Part shown: positions 63,137 to 64,000 of the stretch, one piece after another
Position numbering within the stretch: position 1 is the first letter of the stretch
How the letters are laid out: each line of letters begins with the position of its first letter
Assembly (NCBI GenBank): GCA_009840625.1
Contig: VXNJ01000007.1
Span: 1-64,000, forward strand
Direction of reading: 5' to 3'
Source of the DNA: Chloroflexota bacterium
Lineage (GTDB): Bacteria > Chloroflexota > UBA11872 > VXNJ01
DNA length: 64,000 bases
The notes under the pieces: generated by a model
Told to the model about the DNA's origin: nothing
The model's input: only the letters and a program-made list of their open reading frames with translations
The model's database searches: none
Translations under genes and position numbers: made by a program

Positions 63137-64000
63137 TCAGCTCGCGGAGATCACTGCGATGCGGTCAAGCCCCGCCAGATCTTTTACGGTGCGGACGTAT
63201 CGCAGGCGCGGATTGCCGGCACAGAGGGATTCCACACGTTGGGCCTGGTCAAACCCGATTTCCAGCAAGGCCCGGCCGGCCGGCCTGAGTTTCAAATCTT
63301 TCAAGAGCCGTCGTATATGCCCTAATCCGGAGCTGTTGGAAAAAAGTGACGAACGCGGTTGGGCGCGGACGACCCTGGGCAGATTTGCGTCCTCGCTTCC
63401 TCTTATATAAGGGAGGTTGGCCACTACGAGATCGGGGACGCCTGGAAGCGGATCTTGAAGATCGCCTAGGCAAAAGCTAACTTGCCCAGCGACGCCGTTG
63501 CGATGGGAATTCTCCCGAGCCAGGGATAGCGCGAAAGCAGAGATGTCACTTGCCATGATGTCAACGATCGGCGCATGTCTGGCGATCGAGATTGCAATTG
63601 CGCCCGATCCGGTTCCAACCTCGTGAACGTTCGCCCTATTCGGACTCATTCCCCACGTCAGGTCTGAATGCTGGGGAGTTCCAAGGTATTTCAATGCTTC
63701 TTCTACTAAGAGTTCAGTCTCTTGCTTTGGGATGTAGACCCCTCTGCCGACCTTTATCTCCAATCCGAAGAATTCGGTCATACCGATCAAATACTGAATA
63801 GGCGTGCCGGAGGCGCGAAGGATCACTAGTTGCCTGAATTCCTCCAGAGTGCACTTCGGAAGCTGATGGTGGCGATTCAGGACTATCCACTTGGGACTCC
63901 TGCCGACCGAGTCTGCCAATAGGAACTCGACTTCTTTGCGGTGTTCGGCAATTCCATTTCGTTCCAGCACGCTGCGTCCCCAAGCAAGACAATCGGCAAC
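63137..64000 (-). CDS. prmC: Protein release-factor glutamine methyltransferase, 5' end cut by window
   Basis: At least 287 residues. It methylates the Gln of the GGQ motif in release factors. A GTG at 63970 could start it, but the frame continues to the window edge as VADCLAWGRSVLERNG. That matches the usual PrmC N-terminus (LLxWGxxxLxxxGI), so the true start lies outside. Family blocks are GTPIQYLIGMTEFFGLEI, VHEVGTGSGAIAISIARH (SAM motif) and VVANLPYIRGSE, which has NLPY where most PrmC have NPPY. It reads toward guaB. Confidence 0.92.
   Translation of the reverse strand, partial: VADCLAWGRSVLERNGIAEHRKEVEFLLADSVGRSPKWIVLNRHHQLPKCTLEEFRQLVILRASGTPIQYLIGMTEFFGLEIKVGRGVYIPKQETELLVEEALKYLGTPQHSDLTWGMSPNRANVHEVGTGSGAIAISIARHAPIVDIMASDISAFALSLARENSHRNGVAGQVSFCLGDLQDPLPGVPDLVVANLPYIRGSEDANLPRVVRAQPRSSLFSNSSGLGHIRRLLKDLKLRPAGRALLEIGFDQAQRVESLCAGNPRLRYVRTVKDLAGLDRIAVISAS

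Overview
The window is about 64 kb of GC-rich chromosome from a free-living bacterium. I infer the Chloroflexota, possibly a Dehalococcoidia/SAR202-like or related lineage. The inference rests on a secreted protein ending in two FxxYNxxGGxxxxGYP-type repeats that are common in that phylum, tandem YugP-type zinc peptidases in a gmk-priA-def-fmt operon, a PriA that has lost its helicase motifs, and frequent TTG/GTG starts. No IS element, CRISPR array, prophage or rRNA gene was seen. One tRNA (His) is present.

Layout. 0-6.4 kb, minus strand: fakA-like DAK2 kinase, recG, rsmD, coaD, a coiled-coil protein, tRNA-His and a LysM protein that begins 2 nt after the tRNA CCA end. 6.4-7.5 kb: rpmB, a VOC protein, a terminator, a palindrome and a decayed AAA_14-type ATPase remnant. 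7.5-14.2 kb, minus: gmk-priA-def-fmt-yugP-yugP-rpe, most with 4-nt overlaps. 14.3-19.4 kb, plus: yceD-rpmF-fabD-fabG-accC-nusB-tatC. 19.4-22 kb: two tandem epoxide hydrolases. 22-27.4 kb: rluD-lspA, lepB, a HIT protein, rsmG, then acpP, flavin reductase and fabH. 27.4-33.2 kb: an accessory stretch with a secreted LRR-like protein, DUF1697, a membrane protein, a GH3 lipoprotein and a lamin-tail-domain protein. 33.5-36 kb, minus: fabF-accB-bioY. 36-42.5 kb: an MFS transporter, an orphan substrate-binding lipoprotein, moaE and a large secreted cell-surface protein. 42.8-54.7 kb, minus: a nuo operon in the order A-C-D-G-H-I-J-K-L-M-N, with nuoB, nuoE and nuoF absent. 54.9-58 kb, plus: a HyuA-like protein with a probable CTG start and an NDUFAF7/MidA-like methyltransferase. 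58-64 kb, minus: prmC (cut by the window end), a possible 39-aa ORF, guaB, then greA-lysS-serS.

How the genes work together. Most of the window is housekeeping. Type II fatty-acid synthesis is spread over three loci (fabD/fabG/accC, acpP/fabH, fabF/accB), and the last is joined to the biotin importer BioY, so the biotin-carrying subunit sits with its cofactor supply. Translation start and protein maturation (fmt, def, lspA, lepB, tatC), the stringent/nucleotide genes (gmk, guaB) and tRNA charging (serS, lysS) are also here. Complex I dominates the right half, next to a likely complex I assembly methyltransferase. The most notable observations are the motif-less PriA, the nuo operon missing three core subunits, the tRNA-LysM arrangement, the CTG start of the HyuA gene and a family of secreted proteins sharing an N-terminal cysteine signature.
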